A stretch of 64,000 nt of DNA from the NCBI RefSeq assembly GCF_965638725.1, contig NC_134956.1, positions 24,983,047 to 25,047,046 on the forward strand. The letters run 5' to 3'. This stretch comes from Aptenodytes patagonicus (Eukaryota > Chordata > Aves > Sphenisciformes > Spheniscidae). A program made the translations under genes and the position numbers. Position 1 is the first letter of the stretch. Each line of letters opens with the position of its first letter. Positions 36,101 through 51,100 of this stretch are shown piece by piece. The notes beneath the pieces are model-generated. The model was not told the origin of the DNA and made no database searches. It was given only the letters and a program-made list of their open reading frames with translations.

Positions 36101-39100
36101 CATGGGAAATAGAAAAATACCTATAGCATCTGCCAGAAATCTCTGTTCAGGCCCAAATCCTTCCAAAGTCATTTCTAGATTCGAGGCATGAAGAATTGCC
36201 TAGCGGTGTTGATCTGCAAGCTAGGGCCCGCAGACCATTCAGTGGGAGAGGAGGGGTGGCAGAACCACGGGGGCTTGGGCGTGGATCTCTGCCACTGGTG
36301 GGTTGTGGGCCGTGGGCAAGCTCACTCAGCCGGTAGAAGAGTGATGTGTTGTTAGGATTGAAACTGGGCTCAAAGCATTTTCTGTGGATGTTCACAGAAG
36401 ATGGAATTTTCTATGTAGTATGATGTTTCCACTCATCTGTGTTTGCTTCTCGTGAAAATTCTAGCAACCAGATTTGCTGTCTGTGAAACAGCGGTTTCTT
36501 AGTAAGGGATACAGAATATTCATGGGAAACAAATGCATTTTGAATTCATTAACTTAATTCAAAGAGTTAGGTGCAGCCGGTTAGGGAAGGAAAGACGTAA
36601 CGTGACTTGCTGAAATACAGTTAATGCTTTATAATTTAGCTAGTTACGTTGTAAAGATAAAAAAATAAATAGTTGCATACAAATGCTGACAAACAGCCTA
36701 TGCACAATTTTGAATACAAACTTACCAGCAGGAAACATAGGTTATTAACAGAAAGTTTTTCTAATAATAATAATTAAAAAAAAGTGCAGGGGAAAGGGAG
36801 CAGTCTTTCCTCTGTTGTAATTCTGAGCCTTGGCTCAGGTAGAGGTTTTCACACACGTGGCAGAGGGCAATAGGTAGCTAATTGTGAAAACCCATTTGGC
36901 ATTTCCTCCTGAAAGTCAGTTTTTGATGGTTGGTTTAGTTTTGTTTTTTTCCAAAACCTGACTCTAGATTTTACTATTACTCTGTGTAACATGGCTGCTT
37001 TGGTTCAAATTCATTGTGTCATAATTTCTGAGCTGCTCCTTCCAGTAAGATATTAACTGGCCTCATGTTTGCAGTAGTTGATGTGAAATGTCCTCCTACA
37101 AATCTGATCTAAAATTCACTGAAGTCCGATACAGAGTTAACTGAGGCAACAATGCAGAGTATGTAAACCTAGGGACACGACGCGCTGCAGCATATCGGTA
37201 CTCGATACTGATGTTTTGGTAATATTTGCACTTGGGGCTGAGCTGCCTTTAAGGAGGAGTGAGCCTGAGCATCCCTTTTGATGGTGGAAAGCATCTCTCT
37301 TCCTATTCATTCTGTCTGGCTTCTCCTGCAGTCTGGGCCCGCTGGTTGGCAAAGTGAAGGAGTACCAGGTGGAAACCATTGTGGATACGCTGTGTACAAA
37401 CATGTTATCTGACAAGGAACAGCTGCGGGATATCTCCAGCATTGGACTGAAAACAGTCATCTCTGAGCTGCCACCAGCTTCTACAGGTAAAATGTCTGTC
37501 CCTGTTTGTCAGACTGGGGCAACAGGGAGTCACAGCCTTTGGGAAACAGGAAAACGTGTAATTCAGGGCCTGAAGGATACAGATTCCTTATTCACCTGCT
37601 AGAGGACAAGTAATGAAATAAGGAGGAGAGATAGCAGAAGTTGAGACACCGATGTGATTAAAGATGGGATGAAATGAAAACTTGAGCTGGTCACCCTGAG
37701 GATACTTACGTCTGAAACTGCATCTGAGTTCCTGGAAAAATCCATTTTTGTTTAGAGCAATCCTAAAGCATTCAGTGTGCATCAAGATATTGCTGTTCGG
37801 ACAGTCTTGCAGGGCCGTTGGTCTCCACATCAGCAATGCCACTACCCTCTGCGATCTCGGCAGTGCCAGCTCTGCACCACCTCCTGTCTGCAGCCCGGCT
37901 GGACCAAGTCTTCTGACTGCCACAGCTACCCTGGCTGCTTCTCCTGCATTTGGAACTACGTGTCCTGAAAATGCAGCAGCTATTCAGGAGATACCTGAGC
38001 CTCCCAGCAATTTAAGTTTCCTCTGTGGCCATCTCATGTGTCTGTTCCTTCACGGCAGGTGGCCGTGGCAGTGCTGCCAGGCTGCTGGATTTTAGGTTGG
38101 GAGGAGAACTAGAATTAGTATGCAAATACTTGCTGAACTCTCTCAGTTTCTGCAAAATGTTAAGCTCTTGTGAGCCATCCTTTCAGAATTCTTTATTTAA
38201 CATACATCACATGAACTGAAACTGTTTTAGGGTAGCAACAGATAAGTCATCTCCTTAAGGGTTGGGATTGACACTGTGTGGGTAGAAGGCAGCAAAAGCA
38301 GTGTGGGTTTGCTGCAAAATTGAGAGGTTGGACATCTCCCCATGTGCTTTCTTCACCCTAAGCCCCACTCTGTGTGGTTGCTGTTGCTGTAGTGTTGTCT
38401 GGAGCAAAGGGAAGGTTTGAAATAATAGTCCAAGAAACAGTGTGGGCCTGAGGCAGGCTCCTTTTTCAGTGTTGTACAGCAGTTAATGATGCTCCAAGGA
38501 CATTCCATTTCTGCTTTGTCTCTGTTGCATCACGGAGGCTGTTCAGAATGGTGTGGGAAGCAATTGTTCCTTCCTTTGGAAGTTTTGTGAAATTTGAAGT
38601 TGCTTATGCTTTGCACTGAACCGACTGGGAAAAAAACCACAACAAAAATTGGTGTTGGAACAGGCACACCCCAGCATGAAGACTAAACTTGTATCTAGAC
38701 ATTGATCTGGACTGTAGGAGATTGAGATTCTAGACTGTGGTTGTAATCTCAACACGTTCTTGAACCTGGGTTATATATTATTTTGTGACAGATTTATCTA
38801 GTTCTACCCTTAAATTTCATCTTGGAGCTGAGAAACAGTTTCTGCCAAGACTGCTCTTCCTATGGAGAAAACCTCGATGTGTTGAAACTGAACATTTTCA
38901 GGTTAAAAATGGGAAAAAAACATGCCAGAACCTTCCCACCCATTTCTGCTGCCTGCATGGCATGGGCCTGGGAGCTGTCTGTGAGACAGCCAGGCCATTT
39001 TAGGGTAAAAGACACTCCCCAAGAAGAGAAGCTTCTTCCAAATAGTTAATGCATCATACTGCAGAGGGAGATACATCGCTGTTTGCAGTATGTATCCACC

Positions 39101-42100
39101 ATCTCAAACAAAAGCTAGTTGACTGCTATTCTGGTTAGGTCTCCCAGCGGTGATTTCTTTTTTTTTAATGTAGGAGGGATTAAATGGTTCTTAGGAGTAA
39201 AAAGACTTCTTTGTAACTGACAGTGGGGAAAAATCTCTCTCTTGCAGGCTCCGCTATGACAGCAAATGTGTGCAAAAAGATCACAGCCCAGCTGACAGGA
39301 GCCATTGGCAAGCAGGAGGATGTATCTGTGCAGCTGGAGGCTCTTGACATCCTGTCAGATATGCTGAGCAGGTACCAAAGGATTTCCTTCTGGCAGCTGT
39401 GTACGGCAGGGGGCTGCGTGTATGTGTTTGCTTTTGATTTCTGTATTTCCATAATCCTACTAAATAAAGGATTTGGGTTGGCTGCCACTGGGGAATATCT
39501 CAGCAGAGCAGATTCCTCAGCAGAGATGAGAGACGACATTCTGTGCTTGGGAATGGCAGTAACATTGGTGATGGATCCCACAGAGGCTCAGTTCAAACAA
39601 ATGTAGGGAGGGAGAGGGCAAAGCAGGGAAGTTTATTTTAGCCCCGTGATATGATCACACACGCATTTTTTTTCCTGGCTGCCTCTTTCTCTTGTTACAT
39701 AAGTCAGAGTGACAGTGTCATATGTCAACTGCGTGCAGGAAGTTACTGACAAACCCCCAGGTCATCCAGAAGGACACAGTCAAAATCAAACTCCTCCATG
39801 ATGGAGACAAATAACCTCTCCCTGTGTTATACAGAACAAGTCAGTGTTCAGACCAAAATGCCAAACCCACCCTTTTCCTCTCTCTCCCCACAACATGCGT
39901 GAAGTCTTCATAGCTGAAGGATTTTTACATTTTTTGCTAGCAAGAGGGCTTTTTCTCCAAGGCTTTGACTTTCAACTTCTGTCTTGTGCTGTTGATTGCA
40001 GACTAGGGGGAACACTCTACTCTTTCCATTCCTCCATTCTGAACTGCCTCCTTCCCCAGCTGACAAGCCCCAGGCTGGCAGTACGCAAAAGGGCCATCAT
40101 TGCCTTGGGTCATCTTGTCTTGACCTGCAGCGGAAACATCTTCTCAGAGCTCACAGAGCATCTGCTTGCTGAGCTGAAGAGGAATGAGTCTACTTCTACT
40201 ACCAGGACGTACATTCAGTGTGTCGCTGGCATCAGTAGGCAGGCTGGACACCGCATAGGTAGGACGAGTAGCTTGAAATGACGCTGGGAAACGTGCATGC
40301 ATTTCAGAGCAGCTCCTTTTAGTGGTAAAAGAAATGTGCTTATTCTGTTCCTAATGTATTAGTGGCTTGTGCTTTGTGATTCCCTCTGTGGTCCTGACCT
40401 GGCTCTCTGATCTCCACTTGGAAGGGAGGAGACACCAGAGTAACTCTCTGGCTGCCCTTCTGTAGTGATTTCATCTTGAGGTCTTGCAGCGCTTCCCTGG
40501 TCTGAATTAACACCTCTGTGAAATTAGGTCAGTGGCTTCACCCCATTTTAAATGAGAGAAGAAACAGAAGGCAGCATATTGTATTACTTCTCTAAAAGAT
40601 CTGCCAGAGCTGAGATTAGGTCCTAGAATATTTCTAATCACAGCTCTTTCCGTGACTGAAATGCCAGCAAGGGGCTGAAGACAGGGAGCAGGGGTCGTCT
40701 GCTTAAAATCCCTGCGAGGCTGGACCATGAGGTGCAGGGGAGGAATGCTCTCCCAGGCACACCAAGGACGTGGCAGATGGCTGAACTGTTAGCTGCTCGG
40801 ATGAGTGAAGGCTGGAATGATTTCTCACTGCTGCTTACTTTGCCTTTCCCAGGAGAACATCTGGAGAAGATAATTCCTCTGATTGTTCGGTACTGTAATG
40901 TGGAAGACGACGAGCTGAGAGAGTACTGCTTTCAGGCCTTCGAGTCTTTTGTGAGAAGGTGTGTGCCCTTGAGGAACAACTGTGCACCATCCTGTGCATC
41001 AGTGTCCTCCTAATGTAATTATCTATCCATTCAGGATCCAGGGTTGAGAACCTTCCTATACGCGTTCCTGTTGGGAAAGACAGTTCACAAATGAAATCCC
41101 TTCTTTACATGCAGAGTTGGGCTTGAATTACGAGCTATTTTACCTCAACATGTGAGAGTGTGTTTCTGTATTGGTTTTGCAGGAGTGGGAGTCTTCCTTG
41201 TCCTTGGAGGATTCCTCAGCAAGAGGGAACTGCCTCACTCCTGGTGCGTGGAGGGAGTGGGTGGCAGGAAGGGGGCTCAGCCAGAAGAGCTGCTGAGCTG
41301 CAGCTCTCCTGTTGTTTGGTCAAACGTTTACTGCTTGTCTTGGAAAAGGAGCCCTGCAGAGCTGCTGAGGTTTTCTCCCATGAAGGGAGGATTCAACCAG
41401 GTGGTGAAGGCAATTTATTTTTTTTCCTTATAGAAATAATTGCATCCTCCTCAGGGAAACGTGGTCTTGCTTTGTGCACAGCAGGAAGGAGCGGCTCTGG
41501 TTTAACTCAAGTTAACAAAATTAACAAAATGTTCACGTAGTCTGTGAAGCATTTTGGGATCCTTTTGAGATGAATTATGTTATTTGGATATTTAAAATTG
41601 CTTAGTCTTTAATTTATTAACTCTTAGGATTTTTATTTGTCACAATAGGTGCCCAAAGGAAATTGATCCTCACATCCCTAATGTGATGGAGTTATGTTTG
41701 AAGTACATCACCTTTGACCCAAACTACAACTATGATAATGAGGAGGAGGAAGAGGAAGAGATGATGGAAACTGAAAATGGGGAGGATGAAGAGCAAGGTG
41801 CCTGCTTGTGAGGATGACTGTGCTCAGCAGAACACTGGGTTAACATTTCTCCCCTTCCTGCTTTCTCACCCTCTGTGATACTACTTTTCAGATCTGTTTC
41901 AAGACAGTCAGTTCTTTTAAATGGGTTATTTTAATTTACCAATGGTGGTAATACAGCTGTGTGTGCAAAGTTCCAGCAGTAGTTCTGAGTTTGTTAGCTT
42001 TACTTTTTTCTGACAAAGTCCTCGGATCTCTGCCTGCCTTAGGCGACAGTGAAAACACTGGAACTTCAACTCTGAACTAGCTTAGTGGAAAGCTAGACCA

Positions 42101-45100
42101 AGGAAGCACTGTTTTTCCTGTGCCTGCTGACTGCAGGAGTTTCTTAGAGCACATCCAGCAAGCAGCCAGGCTTAGCCTGGAAATCCTGAGGAGCAGCCGC
42201 TCTGCCATCCTGATTGTTGGAAACGCTCCCTTGTGCTCCCAAAGGTGCCGGTGCTGCTTGCAGCCTGCCAGGCAGACCTCAGACCCCTGCTCCAAGCAGT
42301 TGACTTGATACGCATGGGTTGTTCTTCAAGGGAAGGCGTGAACACTGTCGCTCTTGCCTGCTCTCTGGCTTGTCCAAACCTCAGGTGGGGACACCAAGCG
42401 TTTGAATGCTGCTGTAACACCAGTTCCTGCCTGTCCTCATAGTTTAGCTCTAGTAGGCTTAGGCTTATGTGAGAGAGATGGCTCCTTACTGGGGTCCTGA
42501 CAAAACGGTATTTCTTGAAAAGAAAGATGTTACAGGCAGATCTAGAAATTGCAGTTAAACAGTTACCCTCTTACTGCATCTACTAGGGTGTTACGCAGCG
42601 TTACCTTTTTTAACCAGGCAGCTAGCCAGCATTTGTAGCTTACTCTGGTTAGACAAGCAATCGGAAATCTTTCATGTAGTCTCACTTATTTACAAGACTG
42701 GACAAACTCCTGTTTTCCCTGGTCGCAGGGGAGGTCAGGCAAGCAAGCAGTACTTCCAGGCTGTCGCAGCCAGCACTCCTGCCAGGGTGTGTCAGAACCA
42801 CGTTGCTTTGTCAGGCTGCAGCTTTTTCTTGGTTTCTGCGTTGCTCCCTCTTATCTCTCCGTCTACTAGGGTGTTTTCCGTACATACACACTGTTCCTGA
42901 GCACAACAGCCAGCCAAAGCCGGTCTTTGCAGTCACCTAGAGGCTGCAGAGCCTGTACTTGTGCACTTGTGCCCCTCTTTGTGAGGCTTGTTGCTTTCTT
43001 TTGCAGGAAGAGGTATATGCTTAACTGCTATTTTAAATGAAAGCCTGCAATTTTGATTTAACGGTTTCAGGGCAACTTAACTCAGCCTACAAACATAGTA
43101 GCCACACAATTATATTTTTTACTATAAGGTAGCTATTTTTCACTACTTTGTAGCAGAAGAAAGCAAAGCTACAATCCTGAACAAAGTGCCACCGTTAAAA
43201 ACATCTTGGTCCACTACTAAAAACGCCTTAGTCATCAGCGAAAGCAATCTGATACTGTCTTCAAAAGAGACCTTTCACTTATTTTCTGAATCGTGTTTAG
43301 TTTGAGGTGGATGTCAAGCCTTGGTCAGATAGGAGGGGTACCTTTAATGCCTGTTAGCTATAGACAACATTTCATAATGCCTCTATTTATAGTTGTATAT
43401 AGTGTGGCAGCTAAGAGCAAAAGTTAGAACAAGTTCCCTGGCAGAAAGGCATTTTTGTTTACTTTCATACTAATTGGGGTAAGATCCTGGCCGGCTTCCT
43501 GGAGAATATGTTAAATGTTCTGCCAATAACATAGTAAATTGTTACGCTGTTTTGTGCCATTCAGGAATTGCTAAGACAAATATTTGCATATTTCTGGCTT
43601 TAAAATCTGGGAACCTCATTCTCCCTTCAAAACAAAAGCCTTGATGCTTGAGCTGAAGTGGCCAGTAAGGGTAGTAACATTAAGGTTTATTCTCCATCAG
43701 CTTTTACCTGGAACAGAATAATCTGACACAGGGCAGCCCTGGGTCATATTGGCTGGTAACGACATCTGTAGGGACAGGCTATTCTGGACAATTTCATGTT
43801 CCCAGATGTGTGTGAGTTACTGGCATCTGTTTGTCTGGTCAGCCTGAGAGGGAAGCTCTGAGGATCAAGTGATCCTCTAGCTCCGGTTCTCTCATAATGG
43901 TGCACCTTCTTTTCCCTTGTCTTCTTTCCAGAAAGCGATGATGAGTACAGTGACGATGATGACATCAGCTGGAAAGTCCGCAGGTCTGCAGCGAAGTGCC
44001 TGGAGGCCATTGTCAGCAGCAGGCATGATCTCCTTCAGGACTTCTACAAAACTCTTTCCCCGGTTTTGATAAGCAGATTCAAAGAGAGGGAGGAGAATGT
44101 CAGAGCTGACATCTTCAGCGCTTATATCTCCTTGCTGAAGCAAACGCTACCCATCCAGAGCTGGCTGCATGCTTCAGATGCCTCTGGCAAAGATGACGTT
44201 CCCCTGACAATGCTTCAGAAGCAGGTGCGTGAGGAGATGGAGGGCTGGATTAAATCAGAAAGCAATGAAAAGTACGTACCATGCCACCGATGAATATGCC
44301 TAGTAGTTAAGCTTGAGAACATAGCTAGCTGAAGGAGCCCTTGGGCACGCAACCAGAGGGGACAAAATCCCAAGGGCTGACCATTTGCTGTTTGTCTCCC
44401 GCCATTCCCAGGGAGAGGGCGCTGAGCCAGTGCAGGAGCACTGAGGTATGACCTGCACTGCCGCCCTCCGCTAGCCTCTGGCACGTGTTTGCAGACTGTG
44501 TATGAGACAGGTTAGCCTTTGGGTGAGGTGTCAGTCTGTTGCCTGACAGCTGCTGCTCAGGAAACTCACCGAATACATGGTGGTAGAAGTGTACCAGAGT
44601 CAGCCACTGGAAGCTCGATAAGGTTTGGATCTGGTCAGTAGGCGTATGAGAGCATGCAACTCGGTTCATTATGGGAAAACAGCCAGTGGCTTCCAGGGTA
44701 GCTTGCTGTGGTTGTGCACACAGTCTGCACATCACCGCTGATCAGAGTGGAAGCGATTTTTCTGATGCACTGCTTTAATTCAGAAATATGCTGGAGTAAT
44801 TCCAGTGAGAATAATTTAGCCACACATGCTGATCAGGGCTCTGCCTAGCCCAGGATCCTTGCCAACACTGTGGTCCACACATGCCATTTTAGAAGATGAC
44901 AAAAGAAACATTGGAAATAACCATGTTGTTATAGAGTAGCGTGACTGAGAGCAGCTTTTTCTGGCTGATGCTACTACTGACTGGTGAGTCCTTGAAGCAG
45001 AAGGGTTAAAACCCCTGCCAAAATGTAATTACATGACTGATTAATCATCTTATATGTATGAGATATTTATTTAAATAACTTGCACCTCAGCCCTGTGATT

Positions 45101-48100
45101 TGTTTTTTGGTTTCACTGAAACAACGGCAGGGTATCCAAGTTGAAATATAGTGATGGGACTAGATCCTTAAATAGCAGACCAGGAGGGAATCGTAAAACT
45201 CTGAGCTCTTTTAGCAGTGTGTCCTGGTCTGGTCATTTTGTTGTGTTTCTTTAAGCTTCTGTGTTAGGGGATAACACTAACTTCAGGAAGGGCTGCTTGG
45301 CAGTCTGTTTGTAGAATATGGAGAAGAAGAATAAAGTCCCCTCCAGCTCTTCTGTTCTTGTATCTTTTCTTCACGTGCACTGTCTTGTAATCTATCCCAA
45401 GTCCGTTCTCCTCTGGTGAACAGGTGCTAACTAACTGTTAACTAACCCTGTTAGTTCTCTTGCTGTACTGTTAGTGCCTCTGGCTCAGCTGAGCAAGCTG
45501 CTTTGGTAGCATAGCTCTGTGCCCTGGGAGCTGGGATGACTGATGTGTTTCTTTCTGGTTTTCTTCTCCAAACTGCAGGTCCCCAACATCGTCAAGGCCT
45601 TGCACAAGCAGCTCAAAGAAAAGAGCATCAAATCAAGACAGGGTTGTTTCAGCCTCCTGACAGAACTGGCCAATGTTCTTCCCGGTTGCCTGGCAGATCA
45701 CATCCCTGCACTAGTCCCTGGTAAACTTGTCCGTGGTCTGGGGGTGAAGGAGCAGGGTTGGCTCAATCCATTCCTAACATGTATGCTCCTTGCCTGCGTG
45801 TTCCAGTTTTATTCCTGTATATTATCTCTGCTCAGCATCAGGACATACACATCGAGTTCTGCTCCATGTTAATGTGCTAAACAGCTCCCAGATCAATCCT
45901 GGCTTCTGTCTACCACTGAAAGCCATGATAAGAATATCAAGTTCATTTCTACAGTTCCCTGAAGAGATGCTTTTAGGAGGGCCTGTTCCAGCCTCCTTTG
46001 AAACTAGCTGGAATTATGCTGTTAGCCCGCTGAGACACGAGTGACATTTTCTTTTACAAAATGTAGTGGCATTTTAAAAATTATTTGTATTGACTGATTA
46101 TTTAATTTGCACCGCCACATTTTTCTCTGAGCTTTCCTGCCTATAGGTTCATGAAGCATCCCACACTGCTGAAAGGCTCGCAATACTAAGGTCCTGCCTT
46201 TGCTTTTGGTGTGATTGCATAGTAAATATAAAAAAAAGTCTCCTGTGATTGTCTCTGGGCCTGATCCATGCACCTCCCTCTTATGAATTAATAGATTGGA
46301 AAAAAAACATTCAAACCAAGAGTCAGGTGTGACTTCAGGGGTGGCAAGCAGTATTGTTGTAAATGTTTCTCATTAAGTCTTCTGGGAAACATAAATATGT
46401 GCCACAGAAATTGGACTTGGAAGTACCTCCCTTCTACAAAGGCAGTCCATCTTTAATGGTCCACAGTTATGTTCCAAACAATACTAACAGAAGTTGTAAA
46501 ACTAGATAAACATAAGAGCCCCTGCTGCTTTTTTTTTTTTTTTTTTTTTTAAAGACGTTCCACGGAAGTATGAAGGGAAAACTCATGAAGAGGCACTCCT
46601 GCTGCCTGGAGTGCCTGTTGTTGAGACTAGGCTTTCCCAGTCTTAATTTCATGCCATTTTGTCATACTTATTTGCGCTTGACTAACCATCCCTTCTCGTC
46701 TCAGCCCAGGATGACTTTTCGAATTAACTTTTTAAAAAGTTTTCGTAGCCAGCTATCCAGGACCGCTACAAAGAACAGTTATGTCTGAATTGCCACTTCC
46801 TGGAAAGCAGAAAGACAGCAAGGAGAGTAGCTCTCTTTAATGGCATGTGTCTTTTGGGTGGGGAGAGGAAAGAAAAAAAGCAGATTCCGATTGTGTCCAT
46901 TTTTTGAGGGGGTAAGTAGGTTTGATAAAAACCACTTGATGAAATAAGACAGCAGTCATTCTTGTCTCTTCTGCACAGGTATTGTTTTCTCCTTGGCCGA
47001 TAAATCCAGCTCCTCCAACATGAGGATTGATACACTGTCTTTCCTTCATGTTCTTCTTTGCAACCACCAGCCGGAGGTATTTCATCCTCATATCAAAAGC
47101 CTGCTACCTCCTGTTGTGACCTGTATTGGAGACCCCTTTTATAAGATCACTTCAGAAGCTCTGCTGGTTACTCAGCAACTTGTGAAAGTTATCAGGCCTT
47201 TGGACAAATCTTGCACTTTTGATGCCAAGCCCTACGTGAAGGACCTTTTCCCTGGTACTCTGAAGCGACTGAAGGCAGCTGACATCGACCAGGAGGTGAA
47301 AGAGCGTGCTATCTCCTGCATGGGACAAATCATTTGCAATCTGGGAGACCATTTAAGCACTGATCTCCAGCCAACCTTGAAGATATTTCTGGAGAGGCTC
47401 AAAAACGAAATCACCAGATTGACAACAGTCAAAGCGTTAACTTTAATTGCTAGTTCTCCACTTAAAATAAATTTGAGACCCATTCTAGGGGAAGGTTTCC
47501 CCATTCTAGCTTCCTTCTTGAGAAAGAATCAACGTGCCTTGAAACTGAGCACTCTGACTGCTCTGGACATCCTGGTGAAGAACTACAGTGACAGCCTCCA
47601 GCCTGCCATGATAGAGTCTGTCCTAACGGAGCTCCCCGCTTTAATTACTGAGAATGACATGCATGTTTCCCAGGTGGCTATCATGTTCCTTACTACGTTA
47701 GCTAAGGTTTATCCATCCTGCATCTCTAAGATCAGCGGTTCAGTTCTTGCTGAAATCTTTCAGCTTGTCCACTCGCCTTTGCTCCAAGGAGGGGCGCTGA
47801 ACGCTATCATAGACTTCTTCCAGGCTCTGGTTCTGACGAAGACGGCCACCATGGGTTACTCGGAGCTGATGAAGCAGCTGACTGCGCCTATTTACTCCTC
47901 AGGTTCAGCTGAGGCATCAGTGATGTTACACAAACAGGCGTATTACTCTGTCGCGAAGTGCGTGGCAGCCCTTTCCTCAGCCTGCCCAAAGGAAGTCCCT
48001 GCAATAGCGAACCAGTTTATCCAGGATGTAAAAAACCCCAAGTCCAGCTCTGCTGTTAAAGTGCTAGCTTTCCTTTCACTGGCAGAGATGGGGCGCACCA

Positions 48101-51100
48101 TGAACCTCAGTGCTCAGAGAGAGCTCAAAACCGTCATCCTGGAAGCATTCAGTTCCCCCAGCGAAGAGGTGAAATCCGCTGCTTCCTATGCGTTGGGGAA
48201 CATCAGTGTTGGGAATCTTAAGGAGTATCTTCCCTTCATGCTGAAAGAGATTGGAAGCCAGCCCAAGAGACAGTACCTCCTGCTGCACTCTCTAAAAGAA
48301 GTCATCAGCTCCTCCCCGGCCAATGGCCTCAAACCTTACGTGGAGGATATTTGGGCTCTGCTTTTCAAGCACTGTGAGTGCACAGAGGAAGGGACGCGCA
48401 GTGTGGTGGCTGAATGCTTGGGGAAGCTGACTGTGGTGAACCCCTCTGAGCTGCTGCCCCGGTTGAAAAAACAGCTGTCATCAGGTAATGGGAAGGGCAG
48501 TGGTGAGAGTCGGGAAATGCCTTGTTTTGCTGGAAAGTCCTCTTGTAAACTGCTGGTGGTTCAACAGGGAGAAAAGCCAGGCTGCAGAGGCAAGAAGGAA
48601 ACAGGAGGGATCTCTGCAAGGGGGGATCAGAGGAGCACTGGGTTGCATGGTGTGCAGGAGGGTGTTAGGAGCAGGGACTGCACATGGAGGTTGTGCTGGG
48701 ACAGGATTTAAACAAGGAGGTTGTTAAGACGAATCCTCTGTTCTCTTATCTCTTGAATGCGTGTGTAATGTGACCAAGAGCAGAATATGCACTTCAAAAT
48801 TACAGCAATGATTTTGTCTCTTGATCTCCCACTGTTTTTTCTTTCCATCTTCATCGCAGGCTCTCCACATGCCCGGAGCACGGTGGTAACTGCAATCAAA
48901 TTCACAATTGCAGACCAGCCTCAGCCTATTGATGCTCTCCTGAAAGGCTGCATAGGTAGGCTAGTGTAAATAGCAGTGTGAGCTGGGAACATGAGATGTC
49001 TTAGGCGTCATTAGCAGCTTGGGGATTTTTCACACCTATGTGAACCTCATCTAATCCAGTTAGTTTCTGTTTCAGCGAAGTCTGAGCAGATGAGATCTGA
49101 GCAAGAAGAAAACAAAAAACAACTTCCTTGAATACCAAAGCTTCTGATTTGACTTTAGGATGAGGTAGCTAGAATCATGTGGTTTGGTTTTATGCCCAAA
49201 CGCAGGAAAGTCATGCTTCTTCCATTTACTATATCCCAAATGAAGGGAGGGAAAGCATCTCTAATGTCTCTGTTAGACTGCGCCCCTAGAGTTATTTTAC
49301 TATAGGTGCTTTCATAACCAGGCTCCTTGAAATACGCTGTGATATACTTTTAAAATACTTTTAAAACACTGCAGCAGGACTGACTGGTGTGTTCTTATCC
49401 CACAGGTGACTTCTTAAAAACTCTTCAGGATCCAGACCTGAATGTTCGACGTGTGGCTCTAGCCATGTTTAATTCTGCTGCTCACAACAAACCTTCTTTA
49501 ATCCGAGATTTACTAAATGCAGTTCTCCCCAGCCTGTATAACGAAACGAATGTCAGAAGGGAACTCATCCGGGAGGTATGTCGTTAGTTCGGCTTGGGTG
49601 CAATACGGCAGTGACTCAGTGTGTGGGAAGCCGAGATGAAGCTGTCACCCTGTCTGCTGTTAGGTGACAGCTGTATTTTTTTTTCTTGTTTAAGGTAGAA
49701 ATGGGGCCATTCAAGCACACAGTGGATGATGGCCTTGACGTGAGGAAAGCTGCTTTTGAATGCATGTATACACTGCTGGAAAGCTGCCTTGACCGACTGG
49801 ATATCTATGAGTACCTGAACCATGTGGAGGATGGACTGAAGGATCACTATGACATTCGGGTAGATGCTGTGCCTTAACTGCTGGAGGGTGGTGACGTCAC
49901 TGATGTTATTCGTTCTCTGGGGGCCTGGGCTTGAATTGAGCTGGTGTGTCACCACAGCACAGAGTGCCCCTGCCGTGCCGTCTCCTATTCTCTGCAACCG
50001 CTGCAGCCTTTCATCTGACATTGTCTAGCTCTAGTTTGACCGTGGTGGCCTTGAAAACACAACCCTGGTATAGCTGGTTTCATAGGAAATTTACCAAAGT
50101 CTAAAATAAGTTCCTTCTGCCTTTAAACTTATGATTGTCACTTGCTCAGTGTGGCCAGTGACACTATATTAAAAAAAATTTAGCGTTGTCATTGTTGATG
50201 GCTTAATAGGAAGTGCTACATCCTTTTCATACTATCATTTGATTTACCTCCGCTTAGACGTGGGTACAGCAATGGCACAATCCCTGTGCTGAACGTTGCC
50301 ATTTCTCTCAAAGGTTGTCAGCCCTTTACAGACACCCGAGCGCAGGGCACCACATGCACCTGGGACCAGAGCCCGGCTGGTCTGGTCCCAACTCCTGTAC
50401 GTTGGCTGCCAGCGGGTCCATTTCTAATACGACCAAAGCTCTTACTAAAAGCCCTTGCACAAGCACCAAGAAACTCACCACCGTGTGGGTACGGCACAAC
50501 ACCACAGGGAGAACGACCACACGGGCTTCAGCAGAGAGGATCCACACTAAGCCTGGGGGATCGGAGGGTGCCGTGAAGCAACGCCTGTTTTATCTTTCCT
50601 CCTTTGTCTAGATGCTGACTTTCATAATGTTGGCTCGGCTGTCCACACTCTGTCCCAGTGCCGTGCTGCAACGACTCGAGCGGCTGATTGAGCCACTCCG
50701 GGCAACTTGCTCCACAAAGGTAAGATCAGGCAGAGAGTGTGACGCGCTGGGGGTGGGTTCTGCCACAAAGCCACCTGTGCTGTTAGCCTTCTCTGTCACT
50801 GCTTCTGAGCAGCCCGCTGCCCACACTCCTCCGGTCAGAAAATAATCTGCTTGTCTCCGTCTCTGCTGGCATGTCTGATTCTTTGTGCCTCTACTGTCTT
50901 TCCTAAACGCCAACTAAAGTGGTGCTTTGGATTTGTAGGTAAAAGCTGGTTCCGTGAAACAGGAGTTTGAGAAGCAGGATGAACTGAAGCGATCTGCCAT
51001 GAGAGCAGTAGCTGCTCTCCTGACCATCCCTGAAGTAGAGAAAAGTCCAGCGATGGCCGAGTTTTCATCTCAGATCAGATCCAATCCCGAGATGGCGTCA

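Larger units (their letters stand above)
30047..37331 (+). other. CAND2 intron 2
   Basis: A 7.3-kb intron carrying two CR1 copies facing each other tail to tail (31580-32588 + and 32839-35227 -). Outside them the sequence is AT-rich and holds no recognised gene or RNA. Confidence 0.7.
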
